Shown: positions 1-7,855, counted from the first letter of the stretch. The stretch is DNA of 30,147 bases from Bacteroidota bacterium (GCA_018224345.1 JAGTUW010000176.1:1-30147), one strand, 5' to 3'. The notes: generated from the sequence alone by a model not told the origin. A program made the numbers and translations.

Positions 1-607
1 CCTCGACATTGCGCAGATTGTCTTCGGCGTTTTTCAGACTGGCCAGCATCAGCTTCAGTACCTCTCTTGACAGGAGTACGCTCTGAAAGGTTTTTTTTAC
101 ATCGGTCACCGTCTTGTTGTAGTGTTCACGATGCATGTGCCGCGAAGCATTTTGATAAATCTTTGCGGTTCCCACGCCCGTGAACACCGCAGCATTGAAA
201 AGAACCTGCGTGGCTTCGAAACCGAAATCATAGGAGTTGTCAGAGCCAACCTCGACGGGAATCACTCCCGGACCGGCGTCGGGATCGAGGAATCGCTTCG
301 GGAGAAAAAACACAGGTTTTTTCAGCATCCGTGAGTATGTCCCGGATGCCGTGATGTTCGGCAATGCAGTACCGATGGCCTCGCGCACCTGATAATCCGC
401 CTTCCGCATTTCCAGACGGGACGTTTCGAGATCCCGGTTATGCTCTACCGCGATACTGATCGCATCGTCCAGCGTCAGCTTTCTCGGCTGGGCGCTTGCC
501 CCCGATAGCGGGACAAAGGCCAGTGCGACCATGAACATGGTAAACCGAACGAACAATCGCGTCCTGAGAACGGAACACGAAGTGAAAAGTGACAGTGTCG
601 TTTTCAT
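1..607 (-). CDS. TolC-family outer membrane efflux protein, N-terminal part (runs off left edge)
   Basis: The minus-strand reading frame opens at an ATG at 607 and stays open to the window edge, giving about 202 residues with no stop. After a long basic start comes a hydrophobic segment (MFMVALAFVPLSG) ending in ASAQ, a likely signal peptide. Then follows LTLDDAISIAVEHN, the typical opening helix of TolC/OEP proteins, and RKADYQVREAIGTALPNI, which matches the 'a...a...lP.i' pattern of the first OEP repeat. These proteins form the outer-membrane channel of RND or MFP-ABC efflux pumps. The ATG overlaps the stop of the tetR-like gene as ATGA, so the two are probably one transcript. An internal ATG 23 codons in would give a more normal signal peptide and is an alternative start. 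The rest of the pump presumably lies left of the window. Confidence 0.88.
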   Translation of the reverse strand, partial: MKTTLSLFTSCSVLRTRLFVRFTMFMVALAFVPLSGASAQPRKLTLDDAISIAVEHNRDLETSRLEMRKADYQVREAIGTALPNITASGTYSRMLKKPVFFLPKRFLDPDAGPGVIPVEVGSDNSYDFGFEATQVLFNAAVFTGVGTAKIYQNASRHMHREHYNKTVTDVKKTFQSVLLSREVLKLMLASLKNAEDNLRNVE

Positions 608-1284
608 TTTCCTTCTTTTGTCATCGAGAGAACACCATTGAAGAACGCCTGCCTCAGCAGGGTGATGCAGCGATCGATACTCGCTGAAACTTCCCCGGGA
701 GTGAGTTGCAGTTCGGCGGTTTCATCGCTGCAATGAAGTTGCCCCAGCAAATGCAGACTCGAACGAAACAGGGAAAGAATCATTGTGAAAAACAGAAAAC
801 CAAGCTGTCCGGCGAAATGATCATCGGCGTCCTCCGGCAGGGCCGCACGGAGTGGTTCTCTGAGAATGAGAAAGAAATCTGGTAGAATGGTGGCAAGATG
901 GGACTGCTGATGCATTCTGTGCATTTCACGCATCAGAAGGTGGTAAATCCCGTAATTATCGAATAGATGCGTGAGAATCGCGCGCGCGAAGTCCAGGTAG
1001 CGCTCCTCAAGCCCTTTTCCCGTCATCGAAAACGTCCTGACAGCGATATCGACGAATTCATCAAGAATATCTGACATCACCGTATCGAACAATTCTTCCT
1101 TACTCTCGAAATAACTGTACAGCGTCCCTTTTCCGAATTCCGCTCGTTCAGCTATGTCATCGAGCGTCGCCGCAGTGAAACCACGGGATGCAAACACCTC
1201 CCGCGCCGCATTGACGATCTCCTGTCGCCTGAAAAGCCGCTCTCGTTCTTTTCTGCTCAATTGCTGTTGTGTCTTTTCCATCAT
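604..1284 (-). CDS. TetR/AcrR-family transcriptional regulator
   Basis: This 226-residue protein has a classic TetR N-terminal DNA-binding domain at residues 14-60: the segment REVFASRGFTAATLDDIAER, then FGKGTLYSYFESKEELF, where the GTLYSYF recognition helix and FxSKEEL are hallmarks. The C-terminal ~160 residues are helical and would form the ligand and dimer domain, which is not recognisable by family. Two adjacent ATG codons start it. Its TGA overlaps the ATG of the TolC-family gene (ATGA), so regulator and efflux channel are translationally coupled. By analogy with AcrR-type systems it likely represses its own efflux operon and is released by a pump substrate. Two short TGACC-containing sites just upstream are candidate operators. 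The family is certain from sequence; the target and ligand are inferred. Confidence 0.95.
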   Translation of the reverse strand: MMEKTQQQLSRKERERLFRRQEIVNAAREVFASRGFTAATLDDIAERAEFGKGTLYSYFESKEELFDTVMSDILDEFVDIAVRTFSMTGKGLEERYLDFARAILTHLFDNYGIYHLLMREMHRMHQQSHLATILPDFFLILREPLRAALPEDADDHFAGQLGFLFFTMILSLFRSSLHLLGQLHCSDETAELQLTPGEVSASIDRCITLLRQAFFNGVLSMTKEGK

Positions 1285-1300
1285 CGCTCAACATAGAATT

Positions 1301-1354
1301 TGACCGACTGGTTCCCATTTCGAATCTTGAGTCAGTTTTGTGACCAGCCAGTCG
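1301..1354. promoter_or_regulatory. Candidate TetR operator pair upstream of the tetR-tolC operon
   Basis: Two related motifs lie 17-70 bp upstream of the tetR start. TGACCGACTGGTT is at 1301-1313, containing the inverted arms ACC/GGT. TGACCAGCCAGTCG is at 1341-1354, containing the arms GAC/GTC. CGACTGG (1305-1311) is also inverted relative to CCAGTCG (1348-1354). GACCnnnnGGTC-like palindromes are common TetR-family operators. The regulator gene is immediately downstream, so autoregulation is a reasonable inference, but neither site is a perfect palindrome. Confidence 0.4.
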
Positions 1355-1530
1355 TTTTCTACGGGCAATATCGTGAAAAGTTGCGTGTGGAACCACGGGA
1401 GATATTCCCATTTATCTTCCGGCATTCTGCCCCCACCGGGAAAAATACTCTGCGCATTCCGTGTTCCCTGCCTGCCTCACAGAAGCGAAAAGCCGCGCGT
1501 CTCTACAGGACGAAGCCCCTGTGCGCTCTG

Positions 1531-2436
1531 CTACCAGGTCAGCCGCAGCTCGAAGCCGTCCACCCGGCCGGCCCAGGTGCGCACGCTGGTGTGTATTGTG
1601 GGCAGGAAGGAAAGCTGTTCCTCAAGGGAATTGTTGTGTGCACGGACGGCAGCGGAGGCCTGTATTGCACTCCAGATTCTGTTGGCCACCATTCCGAGCA
1701 CAAAGAACGTGACAGCATTTTTCATCCGGTCGGAGTGAATACGCATGTCCTTGTATTCAACACGATCTTCCTCGGACCGCCACGCCCATCGCCATGCCTC
1801 TTCGTCCGGATACAGTTCATCGATACGACGTTCTATCAACCGCTGATTGTTGTAATCGTGAATGTCGGAATAATTTTCAATATGAATGAAAAAATCATCG
1901 TCCTTCCCAGCCGGATCGATACCCGCATGCCTCTGAGCGAATATGCGTGCATCATCACGCACCCAGTTCCCGTAGGCGTTGATGCCGACAGCGCCTGTCC
2001 ATAATGCGGCTTCGGTGATGAGTGGGTATTTTCCCGCATCAAAGCGTCCGCCATACAATTCACCCATACCTGGAAGTATCAGTGAGTATAACACAGCACG
2101 AAACGCTGATTTCTTCCCCTCCACGGCGGGCGACAGCATCTCATCCGTATACGTGGAGAACCCCCGCCCGTATTCTCTTTCGTAGATTTCGGTAAATGAA
2201 AGTGAGGACGCTTCAGCCACAGGTTGCTCCCGGGGTGGATTGGCGTCACCGATATTCGTTTCGACCTCTCCGGCAGCGTAGGTCCATGCATCTGCCGCAT
2301 ACGCAGCCGATACGCGCGTGTCAAATGCGCGCAGAGCAGACACGCGGGTGGCAGATGATTGCGCGTGCAAGGACGAAGTCTGCAGGAATGATGCGAGAGC
2401 CAGAGAAAACAGAACACAGTGGGAAATGTAACGCAT
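1531..2436 (-). CDS. Exported protein of unknown function (DUF5683-like motif)
   Basis: I chose the ATG at 2436, not the one 27 codons upstream, because GGAAGG sits 7 nt before it and a clean signal peptide follows (MRYISHCVLFSLALASFLQT, ending HAQ). The mature part starts with a low-complexity stretch. In the middle is a segment, SLILPGMGELYGGRFDAGKY, followed by a hydrophobic helix (ALWTGAVGINAYGNW). This resembles the 'lPGwGqlYngk..K' motif of DUF5683 proteins common in Bacteroidota. A charged Tyr/Trp-rich section follows, and a second hydrophobic helix (AVTFFVLGMVANRIWSAIQA). I infer an envelope protein with two helices that may enter the membrane. Length is 301 residues. It follows the deacetylase-like gene by 118 nt on the same strand and may be co-transcribed. 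No function can be assigned. Confidence 0.82.
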   Translation of the reverse strand: MRYISHCVLFSLALASFLQTSSLHAQSSATRVSALRAFDTRVSAAYAADAWTYAAGEVETNIGDANPPREQPVAEASSLSFTEIYEREYGRGFSTYTDEMLSPAVEGKKSAFRAVLYSLILPGMGELYGGRFDAGKYPLITEAALWTGAVGINAYGNWVRDDARIFAQRHAGIDPAGKDDDFFIHIENYSDIHDYNNQRLIERRIDELYPDEEAWRWAWRSEEDRVEYKDMRIHSDRMKNAVTFFVLGMVANRIWSAIQASAAVRAHNNSLEEQLSFLPTIHTSVRTWAGRVDGFELRLTW

Positions 2437-2554
2437 TGGAAAACCTTCCGTTAGCAAGATGCAGCTGTGAAACAACTTAGAGTACAGCCCCGTGAAGAAC
2501 AAGGGCATTTTTTTCATCCTTTTGCGACAGCGCGACGATCGCAGGAAAGCATGT

Positions 2555-3664
2555 TCATTCCTTCCTGCTGTATGCCATCAGACTCACGAAATTCTGTCCT
2601 TTTTTTCGCAGACGTCCCATTTCCTCATGTAAAAATGAGATAATACCATCACGAAGCTCGACGACACCGATGGCCGTGCCCTGACGAATCGCTGTGGCTG
2701 CCAGATCGTTCATGCGTGCAGTAATGACGTTTTCACGCGCACTGCGGTCCAGATAGGAAAATGTGGAACTTTCCAGTCCCTGATACCCGTAAGACGCCAT
2801 CATCTCCTCAACGCGACGCAGATATGTGCCGAGTGCACGTTCGGAAGTGATGTAATAAAATTGGGTGCCCGGAAAATTACGCACGATATAGCGAAGATGT
2901 ACTGCAAGCTGTTCATCTTCAAGATCCTCCGACAGTTCGAATCTTGATTCACCGCTGCCGAATGGATGAAAATGGAGATGCAGGACGACTTCCTTCCCGG
3001 CCTTGCGAATACGGGTATGCAAAGCAACGTTGTCCTTGTTCGGAGCGAGCACACAGGCGATCGGTTCAGAGCTGGCGAGATAATCGCGGATTTCGCGATC
3101 GGGCGCGTTGTCAAGTCCGTCAACAAGCAGCACAATATCACCGCCCGCGCGATGCACGTCCGCCGTGGAAGTCAGGATCAGTGAATAACGGATACTGCCC
3201 CGAAATGATATATGGATTGCCACTTGCGACAGACGGGAATTTTCCACTGCAAAGGCTTTGCCTCCATATACGTCGACGACGGCCTTGAGATCGAGATTCA
3301 GCGATGCGATCGGGAGATCATGCGGTACAAGTACCAGCCATGAATCCCGGATATGGCCGACACCCTCGAACTCTACCGCACGCTCGCGTATCCATTCAGA
3401 CTTGATACCATAACTGTCAAGTACGGTGCGTACATCACCTTCAAGGCTGCGGACGGATTGCAGATCACGTTTGCTTTGCATGCGCGCGATATTCGGTTCG
3501 ACCAGCGTCACATAACGATCAGCAACGAACAACACTACGATCAGCGTAAGGAGTATCCCTGCGAGCCAGAGACGGCGACGTAACGCGCGCCCGGAACGGT
3601 CATCCTCATCGAGCAATGCATGAAACAACGCTCGTTCATCTTCATCCAATCTGCGTGCACTCAT
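2555..3664 (-). CDS. Divergent polysaccharide deacetylase-family (YibQ/DUF610-like) membrane-anchored protein
   Basis: The 369-residue protein has a cytoplasmic N-terminus, one transmembrane helix (about residues 31-50, LWLAGILLTLIVVLFVAD) and a periplasmic part. Residues 175-235 follow the layout of divergent polysaccharide deacetylases: a beta strand DIVLLVDGLDN (the family usually has IDDlG), PIACVLAPNKDN (family PvtfAvlP), then GKEVVLHLHFHPF (family G.EvmLH.PMeP). Three histidines (229, 231, 233) lie in that strand. The family's later NH.GS motif appears as NFPGTQF near residue 263, so the histidine is missing and the DD pair is DG. It may therefore be a non-catalytic or altered member. 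Its ATG overlaps the stop of the crotonase gene (ATGA), implying coupled expression. Family assignment is by motif order; substrate is unknown. Confidence 0.8.
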   Translation of the reverse strand: MSARRLDEDERALFHALLDEDDRSGRALRRRLWLAGILLTLIVVLFVADRYVTLVEPNIARMQSKRDLQSVRSLEGDVRTVLDSYGIKSEWIRERAVEFEGVGHIRDSWLVLVPHDLPIASLNLDLKAVVDVYGGKAFAVENSRLSQVAIHISFRGSIRYSLILTSTADVHRAGGDIVLLVDGLDNAPDREIRDYLASSEPIACVLAPNKDNVALHTRIRKAGKEVVLHLHFHPFGSGESRFELSEDLEDEQLAVHLRYIVRNFPGTQFYYITSERALGTYLRRVEEMMASYGYQGLESSTFSYLDRSARENVITARMNDLAATAIRQGTAIGVVELRDGIISFLHEEMGRLRKKGQNFVSLMAYSRKE

Positions 3665-4443
3665 ACTCCGCTGAACGAGGGAGCCCGTTTCTCAAGAAAT
3701 GCCGCGGTGCCCTCCTTGAAATCCTCGGTACCGCAGGCTATCCCGAACAATGCCGCCTCTGTTGCGAGACCTTCACGCAAGCCCATCTGCGGAACGCAAC
3801 GCAGAGCCTGGAGAGCAAGACGCACTGCCGGCTGGCCCTTTGAGACGATCGTCGCCGCCATCTCCCTTGCGCTCGTCATTACCTCACCGCGCGGGACCAC
3901 CCGGTTGACGAGTCCTACTCGTTGCGCCTCCGCAGCGTCAATCATGTTTCCGGTGAGAATCATTTCCGCGGCCATGCCCGGACCGACCACGCGTGCCAGA
4001 CGTTGCGTACCTCCATACCCGGGAATCACGCCGAGACTGACTTCCGGCTGACCGAATTTCGCATTCTCTGATGCGATGCGTATGTGGCAGGATAATGCAA
4101 GTTCGCAGCCGCCACCGAGTGCGAAACCGTTGACCGCCGCGATGACCGGCTTCGTACATTGTTCGATGGCATTGAACACTTCCTGGCCGAACAAGGCGAA
4201 GCGCTGCCCCGAAACGGCGTCCTGCCCGGCAAGTTCCTTGATATCCGTGCCCGCGACAAACGCCTTTTCTCCCGCACCGGTGAGGATGACCACATCGGCA
4301 TCCCCGCTGTTCTCGACCTGCTGAAAGGCGTCACGCAGCTCCGTGAGCGTATCATGATTGAGCGCATTGAGCTTGTCCGGACGGTTGAGTGTGATAACGG
4401 CGATACGATCAGCCGTTTCGAGTTGAATGTTCGTGAATTCCAT
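3661..4443 (-). CDS. Enoyl-CoA hydratase/isomerase (crotonase family)
   Basis: The ATG at 4443 gives 260 residues, the usual crotonase length, with AGGAG 7 nt upstream; the longer open frame beyond it is not protein-like. Visible motifs are the N-terminal ITLNRPDKLNALN, the oxyanion-hole segments FVAGTDIKEL (62-71) and NGFALGGGCELAL (105-117), and QPEVSLGVIPGYGGTQRLAR from residue 132. E114 and E134 are 20 residues apart, like the two catalytic glutamates of rat mitochondrial hydratase, so this is likely a true hydratase (trans-2-enoyl-CoA to 3-hydroxyacyl-CoA, in beta-oxidation or amino-acid degradation). The exact substrate is not determinable. It ends in an ATGA overlap with the deacetylase-like gene, a pairing with no obvious metabolic logic. 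It is preceded by 94 nt without a clear terminator. Confidence 0.93.
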   Translation of the reverse strand: MEFTNIQLETADRIAVITLNRPDKLNALNHDTLTELRDAFQQVENSGDADVVILTGAGEKAFVAGTDIKELAGQDAVSGQRFALFGQEVFNAIEQCTKPVIAAVNGFALGGGCELALSCHIRIASENAKFGQPEVSLGVIPGYGGTQRLARVVGPGMAAEMILTGNMIDAAEAQRVGLVNRVVPRGEVMTSAREMAATIVSKGQPAVRLALQALRCVPQMGLREGLATEAALFGIACGTEDFKEGTAAFLEKRAPSFSGV

Positions 4444-4537
4444 AGGTACTCTCCTGATAGGCATCAACGCAATGCACGTTATGTGATATGGTGCGCTCCA
4501 GCACCGTGGGTTATGGGAACTTATAAGATACGTGGGA

Positions 4538-5476
4538 TCAGGGTTGAAATCCAATGCCGATAGTATGCGTGGCGCCAAGTTCGGTATGCAGTGCATATGC
4601 GTAATCGAGTATAAGGGACGCATGACGCAAGCCGAACCCTGCAGTCCATTCCCTCGTGAGCGTAGAAGCGCCGCAACGCAAAAGAAGTCGATCGAGAAGG
4701 CGATACTCTGCACCGAGGCGCAGATTCGTGGCAACACGTGCATCCTTCTCGTAATCCAATGCCAGCAGCAGTCCATCGTCCCTCCAGGCTACACCCGCCG
4801 AGAGTCCCGCGGGGATACGCTCGTCGTGATCGATCGACGGCATGTTCAGCGCAAAGCCTGCAGCCCCGACCTGCACACCGCCACCGAGCATGCAGCGAAC
4901 GCCGACATCGAGGACGGGCAGCATGGTCCCACCGTAGCGTTCGAACCCGATATGCAGTGCGGAAATCCGTACTCCGGCAGCGAGGGACGCCGCCAGCGGC
5001 ACGGCGACTATTGCACCGATACGATGCTCTGCATGCAGCTCATGCCCGAATCGCTGCAGTGCCAATGCGGCATTCCAGCCGGCCAGTGCTTCTGTCCACA
5101 CAGCTGCAGCGGAGGCCAGCTCTGTCATTTCAAAACGTGCAGGGGTGACACAAAGCACCCCCCCGCCCGCAGCAGCAAGCAGCATTGCAGGATTCCGAAG
5201 CGCACTCTCCGCTCCACCCGCCACGGCCATTCCCGCGCCACCCATGCCCGCCGCGCGGGCACCACGATCCCAACCCTCTCCTCCTCCTTGCACGATGTGG
5301 ATAGACGCGGCGGGCGGACAGGCCTCCACCGCAGCCGCTGCACATAAGCGCACTGATACCATCGCCGCGCAGAACAGAACACCGCGTGCAGCGGACAGCC
5401 ACAGTCGGGTCCTGCACTTTGCCTTGCTGCGCCTCCCCGATTTTTCTATTTTGTTTTGATAATGCCCGTTCATCAT
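4538..5476 (-). CDS. PorV/PorQ-like outer-membrane beta-barrel protein
   Basis: The 312-residue protein starts at the first of two ATGs, with GGGAG 8 nt upstream. A basic N-terminus (SGRRSKAKCRTR) precedes a hydrophobic signal segment (LWLSAARGVLFCAA). Near residue 65 is RGARAAGMGGAGMAVAGGAE followed by ALRNPAM, close to the 'GARaaGMGGAf.A.a.d..a...NPA.L' opening of PorV/PorQ and related FadL-like barrels. The rest alternates short amphipathic, glycine-rich strands (GVRISALHIGF, LRLGAEYRLLDRLLLRCGAS, AGFGLRHASLILDYAYAL), as in a barrel. PorV carries T9SS cargo at the outer membrane and PorQ belongs to the attachment complex; I cannot tell which applies. It is transcribed divergently from porD, only 12 bp apart start-to-start, which supports a T9SS role. 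It is unusually alanine-rich. Confidence 0.78.
   Translation of the reverse strand: MMNGHYQNKIEKSGRRSKAKCRTRLWLSAARGVLFCAAMVSVRLCAAAAVEACPPAASIHIVQGGGEGWDRGARAAGMGGAGMAVAGGAESALRNPAMLLAAAGGGVLCVTPARFEMTELASAAAVWTEALAGWNAALALQRFGHELHAEHRIGAIVAVPLAASLAAGVRISALHIGFERYGGTMLPVLDVGVRCMLGGGVQVGAAGFALNMPSIDHDERIPAGLSAGVAWRDDGLLLALDYEKDARVATNLRLGAEYRLLDRLLLRCGASTLTREWTAGFGLRHASLILDYAYALHTELGATHTIGIGFQP
5424..5454 (+). promoter_or_regulatory. Candidate promoter for porD
   Basis: TTG at 5424-5426, a 20-nt gap and TATTTTGT at 5447-5454 partly fit the Bacteroidota consensus TTTG-N19..21-TAnnTTTG (six of eight positions in the downstream box). It lies 34 nt before the porD ATG and therefore inside the coding region of the divergent barrel gene, as it must given the 12-bp gap between starts. 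Confidence 0.3.
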
Positions 5477-5488
5477 AACGACTCTCCC

Positions 5489-6397
5489 ATGTGTAAATAC
5501 GTTGCTGTCTTCCTGCTTCTCTTCCCCCTGATCCGCATGTCCCCTGTGCATGCGCAGGAAATTGATTTGATGACTGAAATCACGATGGATGTTCTCACTC
5601 CATCGCAGAAGGAATACCTTGGTGATTTCGATCAGAAACTCAAAGAATATGTCAACAACCACCGTTGGACTGATGTGGATTTCTATGGAGACAAAATCCC
5701 CGTTCGCATGAGCATTAATTTCATGTCCGGAACAGATGCCGGGGATTTCTCGGCACAGGTGGTGGTCGATGCCCAACGCCGTATCTGGAAGGACGGGCGG
5801 CCCACGCAGATGACGTCCCTGATCTTCCGGGCAATGGACGCCCGATGGTCCTTCAGTTATATCAGAGGTACCCCCTTCATTCATGATGAATTTCAGTACA
5901 ATGAAATCGCGAGTTTCATCGATTTTTACATGTATGTCATTCTCGGTTTGGACTTCGACAGCTACGAACCACTGATGGGCACACCCTATTATTCGAAAGC
6001 ACTGACCATCGCACAGCGATCGCAGGCTTCGGGGCAGGCGGGAGAATGGCAGGGACAGAGCAATCAGTACAGTCGTATGAATCTTATTTCCGAATTGCTT
6101 AACGCCCAGTATGAGAAGTTCCGTGAAGCACTTTACTGGTTTTTCTACGAAGGACTTGATTTTCTGGAAACTGAGCCGGAAACGGCCAGACGTGCCATCG
6201 CAAAGTCGATAGAGAATATCGCTGAGGTTCTCACCCGCTCCAGTTCCCGTTCCGTTGTCCTGACAATGTGGCTGGAATCGAAGAGTTCCGAATTCTGCAA
6301 ATTGCTCGACGGCTATCCGGAACGTGCCCGGTTGATGGGCCGCATGGCTCAAGTCGATCCGGTCCGTCAGCAGATATATAATCAGTGTGCATTCTGA
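5489..6397 (+). CDS. porD: Type IX secretion system protein PorD (DUF4835 family)
   Basis: The ATG at 5489 opens a 302-residue protein with a signal peptide (MCKYVAVFLLLFPLIRMSP ending VHAQ). In-frame starts upstream (TTG 5456, ATG 5462) would bury that signal, and no convincing ribosome site favours any of them. The body follows the DUF4835/PorD pattern: DQKLKEYVNNHRWTD, RMSINFMSG, FSAQVVVDAQRRIWKDG, then a conserved block ASFIDFYMYVILGLDFDSYE, then GTPYYSKALTIAQ and YEKFREALYWFFYEGLDFLE. PorD is a periplasmic accessory protein found with the T9SS in Bacteroidota. Its partner here is the divergent PorV/PorQ-like gene. It contains few basic N-terminal residues but otherwise looks intact. Family assignment rests on recognised block order, with good confidence; the exact role in secretion is poorly known. 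Confidence 0.85.
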   Translation: MCKYVAVFLLLFPLIRMSPVHAQEIDLMTEITMDVLTPSQKEYLGDFDQKLKEYVNNHRWTDVDFYGDKIPVRMSINFMSGTDAGDFSAQVVVDAQRRIWKDGRPTQMTSLIFRAMDARWSFSYIRGTPFIHDEFQYNEIASFIDFYMYVILGLDFDSYEPLMGTPYYSKALTIAQRSQASGQAGEWQGQSNQYSRMNLISELLNAQYEKFREALYWFFYEGLDFLETEPETARRAIAKSIENIAEVLTRSSSRSVVLTMWLESKSSEFCKLLDGYPERARLMGRMAQVDPVRQQIYNQCAF

Positions 6398-6479
6398 CAC
6401 GATGCTCCCTGTCATCCGTTTTCCCTCTACGCCGCTGATCATTCCCTGTCGGCGACATTATTCTCCGTGCACGCCCTCT

Positions 6480-6755
6480 CCCGCTATCTTCCCGACATCA
6501 GCGAGGACCACACCCCACTCCGCTGCGCCGTCGCAATCCGATCCCGGACACAGACTGCGATCCCGGGCACCGTCCCATTCCGTATCCTCCGCGTGGCTCA
6601 TCGATCCGACCAGCAATACGGGTTTCTCGGTATCGAGTACCAGATCCAGGAAATAGGCGCTTTCCTCCAGCGTATCGGTTCCATGCGTAATAATGACGCC
6701 TTCGATGTCATTACGCCGAAACCTGTTCCTCGACGATGATGGCGATTTCACGCAT
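6480..6755 (-). pseudogene. L-asparaginase fragment with two frameshifts
   Basis: The minus strand encodes pieces of an L-asparaginase in three successive frames. From 6755 the first frame reads REIAIIVEEQVSA and hits TAA at 6713-6711. One nucleotide on, the second frame reads NDIEGVIITHGTDTLEESA, then AYFLDLVLDTEKPVLLVGSM, which is the catalytic HGTDTLEE block and the following KPVvLVGaM strand. After DGARD the frame slips again to IAVCVRDRIATAQRSGVW, matching the family's 'DAvrVA.....rG.GVlVv' segment, ending in TAG. The N-terminal TGGTIA part and the whole C-terminal half are absent. The first ATG (6755-6753) overlaps the upstream gene's TGA (TGATG), so a coupled fragment may be translated but not function. 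I read this as a decaying remnant, not a gene. Confidence 0.85.
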
Positions 6756-7249
6756 CAGTTGACTGCTATGTGTTCACTGCGACCGGCATCCGCTACCGGT
6801 GTGGAAATACGTATTGTAGTGAGCATCGGAAAGGGCCATCCTTCGATATGTACACGCAATAACACTTCCCCCTCTCCGATCCCGTCGTACACCAGCAGCA
6901 CGGAGGAGAGACGTTCCGAATCGATGATGCGGACGAGTTCCCCGCCTTCAAGCACAACGACGGTAATCGAAGGTTGCGAAAATGGCACCCGGCCTTCATG
7001 ACGGTTCACACCGTACGCACGAATGTGCAGCGAATCCGGATGGCCTGCGAACAACTGTTCTTTCCCCACCTCGATTTCGTAGCGCACACTGCGCAGTACG
7101 GATGCATACACATACAATCCTGCAGCGATTGCGACCACCAGAAGAATGAACCAGCCTCCCCTGGAACGGGAGCGTGGCTGTTGCGGTGTTGTGGTTTCCG
7201 TGTGTGTTTCCATGGAGCCCGTATCGGTTGCTCTGGTCTCCCTCGACAT
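6755..7249 (-). CDS. Single-span membrane protein with small periplasmic domain, unknown function
   Basis: From the ATG at 7249 this gives 164 residues: a Thr/Ser/Arg-rich cytoplasmic tail, one transmembrane helix (about 32-52, WFILLVVAIAAGLYVYASVL), then about 110 residues of alternating strands (RYEIEVGKEQLFAGHPDSLH, SITVVVLEGGELVRII, EGEVLLRVHIEGWPF). The last part is all-beta in character, perhaps Ig-like, but I recognise no family. GGGAG lies 11 nt before this ATG; an ATG ten codons upstream (7279) is an alternative. Its TGA overlaps the ATG of the asparaginase remnant (TGATG), suggesting the remnant was once, or became, coupled to it. It is divergent from the Spy/CpxP-like gene at 7382. 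Confidence 0.65.
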   Translation of the reverse strand: MSRETRATDTGSMETHTETTTPQQPRSRSRGGWFILLVVAIAAGLYVYASVLRSVRYEIEVGKEQLFAGHPDSLHIRAYGVNRHEGRVPFSQPSITVVVLEGGELVRIIDSERLSSVLLVYDGIGEGEVLLRVHIEGWPFPMLTTIRISTPVADAGRSEHIAVN

Positions 7250-7381
7250 TGGCTTGCTTTCTCCCTGATTGAGAACCATAATTTTCCCGTGAACATCGTC
7301 GTGGATTAAACCCTCAGACCTGTTGCGATGTCCAAACAGCAAAATTACCAGACGTCCATTCATAAGTCAAGGGTAAAAACC

Positions 7382-7855
7382 ATGCAGCAATTCCTACTCG
7401 CAATCCTCTTCCTCCTGATTGCAGCGGGCCCTTTGCATACACAACCACGGGACGCACGCACACAGTGGAAAGAGCTGAATCTTACCGAGACGCAGAAAAG
7501 TACCTTGAACACCATCCGTATAGAGTCAAAAAAGGAAATGATCGATCTGCGGGGGGAAGCGCGAAAAAAACAACTGGACCTCCGCGAGATGCGCGACAGC
7601 GAACATGCTGACCGAAGCACCGTCGAACGTGTGGTGCGGGAAATCGCCGATCTGCGCGTCCGCCAGGTGATGCTTCTCCACGATGCCGATGTGCGCATCA
7701 ACGAGGTACTCACGCCGGAGCAGCAAAAGAAGTGGCGTGAAATCAAGCGGATGCGGTTGGAAAAGAGGATGAGAGGAATGCATGATCGCGATGGCGCCGG
7801 ATACGGCAACGCCATGTTGCACCGCGACCGCAGCAGATTCAGGCAGGAAAAGTAG
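7382..7855 (+). CDS. Spy/CpxP-like periplasmic protein (LTxxQ motifs)
   Basis: The ATG at 7382 has AAGGG 8 nt upstream and begins a signal peptide (MQQFLLAILFLLIAAG, ending LHTQ); an in-frame ATG 18 codons earlier lacks this logic. The 157-residue protein is highly charged and helical, with the repeated signature LTETQKSTLNTI near residue 34 and LTPEQQKKWREI near 110. These two LTxxQ motifs define the Spy/CpxP/CnrX-like fold, periplasmic helical chaperones or sensors of envelope and metal stress. The C-terminus (RMRGMHDRDG...HRDRSRFRQEK) is Arg/His/Met-rich, which might bind metal. It has its own divergent upstream region and a strong terminator about 150 nt downstream, so it is probably monocistronic. 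Confidence 0.85.
   Translation: MQQFLLAILFLLIAAGPLHTQPRDARTQWKELNLTETQKSTLNTIRIESKKEMIDLRGEARKKQLDLREMRDSEHADRSTVERVVREIADLRVRQVMLLHDADVRINEVLTPEQQKKWREIKRMRLEKRMRGMHDRDGAGYGNAMLHRDRSRFRQEK

Noticed and set aside
1300..2004. Plus-strand 234-codon open frame
   Set aside because: It is mostly antisense to the exported protein at 1531-2436, with no signature, ribosome site or sensible composition.
4444..4776. Upstream extension of the crotonase frame
   Set aside because: The extra ~110 residues resemble no crotonase and overlap the barrel gene. The ATG at 4443 has a good ribosome site and normal family length.
5477..6442. Minus-strand upstream extension of the PorV/PorQ-like reading frame, antisense to porD
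   Set aside because: It lies entirely antisense to the well-supported porD gene and its peptide is not protein-like. A ribosome site and signal peptide place the true start at 5476.
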